64,000 nt of DNA from Siphonodentalium dalli. Taxonomy: Eukaryota > Mollusca > Scaphopoda > Gadilida > Siphonodentaliidae. The stretch is taken from assembly GCA_032622095.1 (NCBI GenBank), contig CP136064.1, positions 216,640,205-216,704,204 of the forward strand, read 5' to 3'. Position numbers and translations under genes: made by a program. This document shows positions 55,301 to 61,300 of the stretch, piece by piece (within the stretch, counting starts at the first letter, position 1; each line of letters opens with the position of its first letter). Below the pieces are notes generated by a model that did no database searches, had not been told where the DNA came from, and worked only from the letters and a program-made list of their open reading frames with translations.

Positions 55301-58300
55301 TTTACTCGCATCATCTCTCCTCCTCTGTCCAGGTCTCCCACCTTTATCTTTACCTTTGACCTTTGACCCATCTGCAGCAGACTTGCCACCAGATGGTTTG
55401 GGCTGTCCATACTGTAAATAAATTCTCAATACTGTAATATTCTCTTTTCCAATATAAAATACAAGAAGTTAACCCATGATATATTTTTTATTTTTTTTGA
55501 CGGACAAAAAAAACAAGATTTCCAGATAAACAAAGAATGATAACTCAGAATTATACCCATGATGCATAAATTTTAATAGCGCATATGAATACATAACTCG
55601 CTAGTTAAAGTGACATAATTCACTTGTGAAATTAACGCTTATAATCACTATAGAAATCATGGTAAATCACATATAGGAATGTAAAATAAAACCATATATT
55701 ACAGTAATGCCCTAAATAATCGACTCCTTAACCACAGAAGAATTATGGGTAACTTTTCAGGATTTAGTCAGAAATATGGCTTGTTGCCATTCATCGGAAA
55801 GCTCTCACTGAGAGCTTTCCTATGAATGGCAACAAGCAATATTTCTGACTAAATCATGAAAAGTTACCCATAATTCTGATGTGGTTAAGGAGGTGATTAT
55901 TTAGAGCATTACTGTACCTCATCAAGTTCTTCATCGGAGTGATAACCTTGCTCGCCACCTGCTCTCTTGGATCCCTGTACAGTGGCTTGTATCTTTATTG
56001 TGGGTCCTGTTCCGTCTTCAGCCTCGCCCTCCATAGGTGACTAAAAAAAATAATAACATATCTAAGCAGTGATCAAACGATTCATCCTTATAACACTTTC
56101 ATGACTGGAGCTTCCTGAAATTTTGCAAAAACCCTGTGCCAAAGCATTCTCTTATATATGCGAGTCTCCCATAGGGAGCCTTGCATATATAAGAGAATAC
56201 ATTGGCCTAACAATATTTAACTTGACATTGTAAACCAGTGAGAGACTCGCATATATAATAGAATGCACTGGCACAGGCTATTTAATGCTGCACCAGCATA
56301 GCTCCCATCATGAAAAGGTTAAAGATGTTTTCAGGGTTTCCGGCCTATTTTTGCAAAAGCTATTTTACTTTTTATTTATATTCTAGTGTATAAAATAACG
56401 CGTTTGGTACGAGAAGAAAACCACCTGAAAGATGCTATTTTGTTTGCTATTTAAAGGCCCACTTAATTTTCGAGTCGCCGATTATTATTTTTAGTGACTT
56501 GATATACGGTTTTAATAACAATCTATGCCATAAAATATGATTAAAATACTATAATTCATCACTATTTGAAACATCTGTGTCTCAGAAAATGCCCACAGAT
56601 AAATAAAAGACTTCCCCCTCTGTCACCCAGAATGCAACAGAATTAAAACATTTTCAATGGAAGGGGAAGAACTCTATCTTTAATATATAGAGTTATTCCC
56701 CCTGCATTGAAAATAATACTGATTGACCCATTCTTCTAACCGGTTAACCATTGGGGTTAGCCGGATTTTAACCGGTTAACCGCTAATTTCTAGCGGACTT
56801 CTCTCACACTAATTATGTCGACATTATGCCATGCTCCAGGGACAAACCTAGGTGAGAAATAGTAGCTGAAATAAGACCTTATTCACGGCATTTAACGATA
56901 TTCAAAAACACGCATTCACTGTTCTTTTGCTGGCTCTCGTGATGGGGAATGAGCAAGTGAAATTTGTGAATGGCAGGGGGATCGCTTATTTGCCGTAATC
57001 AGCATATGTTTGGGCATTTGTAAAACGAGTAACAATAGTATGGGTATTGGTAAAACGAGTAACAAAACTATATATTAAAGATCTGTAATATATCATTATC
57101 ATCATTGGTATATCCTCCAATGAATTATATATAAAGACAAGAAAGTAATAACTATAGAACAAAAAGGAAGGTCAGTTAGGTCACAGACTCGCAGTCCTAT
57201 TCAGTATTCGAGCTATTCGTCGGTATCATGATCGCGGACACTAGTGTTGGGAGGTTATAGAATTTACGTTTCGGTTTCGGTTTTAGTATGCAATCACTTA
57301 ACAATTTACTGCCAAATTGAGTGTCAATTAGTCCCACAGGCACAACCAGTTACAGAGTAGCATGGAGCATCAATTTCCTTGATAAAAGGGACGATCATTG
57401 AAGAAGTTAAAGAGGTTTTGGGTTGTTTCAACTACGATGTCTGTTTGGTCACTCAATTGAATTAATCATATCAGATCACAACAGGGAGGAAGAACGGGAA
57501 GTGTGAAGACATTGTGCAGCTGATCTCAATCTTCAAACTTTGTCGACTTACATAGTTTTTATAAACCCCACTGTAAAACAGTTTTAGTATGTCGTGGTGT
57601 GATTCCAATTTGAATCCATGTTGCTTCGTGTAGTATTAACTATTAAGTTACGAAAGCACGCATTGCCACACAACGCCACTTTTACGTTGTCACTTCCTTG
57701 TGTGCATTCAGACTTGATACACAGTGACTGCACACGTGCTTTTGGTGGAAGATCAGAGAAAACTTCAAAGGGTCGGAATTGATTGAAGGTCGCCGACACT
57801 TCCAGACAGTTCGAGAATTGCTACTAAGTATCTGATACTACCGCGTGTACCAATTAATGCTTGCATTGCACTCTACTATCGGTGACACAGGATTTAGTAT
57901 TAGTTTTGCATCATTTAACCTAATATTTTGAGGATTATTCACGTTCACAATCAACTGACAACGGGATGCGGTTACGTCCGGTTCATTTTTTTATAACCGG
58001 TTACGTCGCTAACCGGATGCTAACCGGTTATCCGTCTATCCGTTTCAGCTCTATTATTGATGACAGAAGGCGTTGGGAACTGAACAAAAACAACATGTCC
58101 GTGGTTTATTACACCGGATAAGTTGATAATACAATGTTTTGGAGCTTCCTCTTTCATATGGTATATAATATGGCATATATTTTGTATAATGTAATCTGGG
58201 GGGTCCGAAGATTAAGTGGGCCTTTAATTTTCTATGCATTTATGCTATATCGATTCGATGTTTTAGAGGCAATAATTTTCAATAACACAATGACATTCTA

Positions 58301-61300
58301 TGGTATTTTTCATCTAGTATACATGTCATATTTTGTTTTTCAATTATTTTTAAGAACAAAGCAGAAAAAAATATTAAATTAAATGTTTTATGTTGTTGTT
58401 GCAACTAGAGGTCTGGAAGCTTTAATAGATCTTTAAGGCTATTGGGCAATGTCACAGTAGGTCCCAGAATTAAAATAAAAACAGAAAATAAATGAGCCTT
58501 GCTCTCATATGAGGATCAGAGCTGTTTCAAAGATTGTGCATGAGAATCCTGGATTCCCGTAGGGAAAACCTCCAAAATACGGAGAACCACCCATTTCTCC
58601 CGCATGTGCAGATGCACTGTTGGTAACTTCAACACTAATCTGATAGGAGTCGATATCTTCAATGTTTTATTGCCCATAAATCACATATATACAAGTATAA
58701 TGTGACAATAGAGCCATATATATATGAAAAACATAATACATTCAATGTCAAGAGGTGCAGACAAGAGGGACACCCATACATGCGCACATATAAATATACA
58801 TACATATACATATATACATACATACATATACATATACACATACACGCATGCATACATACACATACATAAACATACATACATATACCCGCGTACATACACA
58901 TATACGTACATACATACATACATATGGGTTACATGATAATAATTCATCTCCAACTTGGTCAATTCAGCACTGTGTGTGTGAGGGCGACTGACCGGGGCTC
59001 GGTGTGGGGAAACCCACGAGACACCGGTCCGTCTCCCACACCCACCAGCGCCGAATTAACAAGAATCGTACATGTGCTCAGCTCAGCGGTGATCCAATTT
59101 TCTGGTAAGTTGTCTGATAAAACAACATAATATATTTAACAGTACTATATCTTTCGGATTCATTATTTTTTCAAAGCCAAACAAATTATTGAGTTCAGTT
59201 AATGATGATGGGAGGAAATGTCTTCTGAGCGAGCTAATTTCCGGACACTCAAATAGATAGTGGTACTCGTCTCCAATCGGTTTACTGTCGCATAATGTGC
59301 AAACTCTTTTATCTATGTCTATATTGTACCACGATCCGGTTTCTATTGGGAGCCAATGGTTGGAACATCGAAATTTTGACAATGTTTGCGCTGTTCTTTG
59401 GTTTAATACTGAGAGGTATTTTTCTCTGCCAAATCTTATCTTAAAAAGCCTATACGTTCTACATTTATTCATGTTTTTAATATAATTTTTCCATTTTATC
59501 TTAAATTGGTTCTCAAATGTGGTCTTGATGTGTTCTTTAAACCAGCGGGGATTGCTACTTTCTGAAAATTGATTGATCCATATATCTGACATACCTAATT
59601 CCGATAAAAGATGTTCAATATGGCTAATACATGGGTCATAAGGTTGTTGTCCTATTGACTTATGCAGGGAGTATTCGCATAGTATCTTGTTAATCTTCAT
59701 ATTATTATTATTAAAAACAAGATTAGACCAATAGTTTAAAATTCTACATTTAATATCAATCACAAGTGGGTATACACCTGTTTCACCATATACCATAACA
59801 CTTGGTGTGCTTGGTTTCAGCCCTAGGACATATTTAAAAAATTTTAGCTGTAGTTTCTCAAGACCTTCGTGGTGCTGGAAGCCCCATAACTTCAGGGTGA
59901 TAACATTAATCGATATTCACACTCTTTCAAAGCCATGACTGTGTCATGATGTGTGAAAATGCTGTAATAACACACGACACTTCACAAGTGACATCAATTG
60001 GAATGACATCAGTTGGATTGAAAATGTCTGTAGACAATAGATGGGGAAAAACTCTATGTTTTTAACAAGAATTCTTCACCTTTTAAAACCACAAAAGGTA
60101 TTATTGTTTAAAGTCACCTATTTTTCAACCTATTTCGTTTCAATCCCGGGAAGCCTTGGTCAACAGGCGCTCTTGATCGACCTTTGTATTTCTCAGCTGT
60201 TCAACACATTGTATTATTTTATATAACAAACATGTATCTGACAGTACATGTACCACCCATCATAGCTTTTTTCATTCTGTTTTGTTCAGGTATATATATT
60301 TATAAAATAAACATATAAAATAGAAACTCATAAAATTTTAACTAAAAAGATGAAAATCAATTAATTTTTTTTTAACATGAGTCATGAGCATATTTGGGCA
60401 TACCTCCCGCATAAAATCTCCCGGATAGTAATTTTCAAAACTTAGCAGGTCTGATGAGGATACAATGAGGCCAAACGTCGTTTAGAAACATGTTTTTGTG
60501 AAGTCAAGAACTGGATTCTCGACAATAAATTAATGATGATAAATCCAAATGTCTGGTCGTTGGCTACAAATATCACCTCAGTGCACTTTCGGCAGAAGTA
60601 AATGGTTGCGTTGATTCCAGCTTCGACATACATTAACTTGGTGATAGCATCATTTCTTCATCAAAGCAAATACGAAACAAGGTGCATATTTTGATTCCAA
60701 TATGACAAATTGACAATGGACACAATATTATCTAACATTCTAAAATAAAATTATTTCCACTTGCGATGTTTAAGAATAATCAGATGAAATCAAGTGTCCA
60801 TCGCGTTATGGAACAAACTACCAATGAACATCAGGCACTGTCACTCTGTTGAATGTTTTAAAAAGTTTATGAAAACATATCTGTTTCGTCAATGTTTTCA
60901 GTTGCCCAGTTGACATCAAGCCTGAGTTTAGTGTGTCTGTCATTTGCAGAATGAGATCCACAGAGGGTGAATTAGTGATGCTATCCCCCATAGCAGGCTA
61001 GCATCACTAAATCCACCCTCTGCATGGTGACCTCATTCTGCTTTATAATAGACCTCATCTTCTCTGGAAAGTTTCTTTATTATCAAATTTCTATAGAAAC
61101 TTATATTCTATTTCTTTATTAGTTTAGTTTCTCTATATCCCCAATTTGGCAGATGACACATTGCATAATCGAGGTTCCCAATGGGTGTACATCACAATAT
61201 TCACCATTTGGGAACTTCAATCTGAGTCTATGTCTCCCATAGCAGATGAGGCCATGGAGAATGAGGTCCCCAGAGGGAGAATTTGACAATACTACCCCAC

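Noticed and set aside
55203-55421. 72-codon plus-strand frame over exon 4
   Set aside because: It is the antisense of exon 4, which has proper splice sites and phase on the minus strand.
58659-58962. Met/Tyr/Val/Cys-rich frames around 58.7-58.96 kb
   Set aside because: They are translations of the (TATG)n/(CATA)n microsatellite.
60442-60633. 63-codon minus-strand frame (YFCRKCTEVIF)
   Set aside because: The plus strand here reads as a LINE thumb motif (KNWILDNKLMIN), which explains the sequence better.
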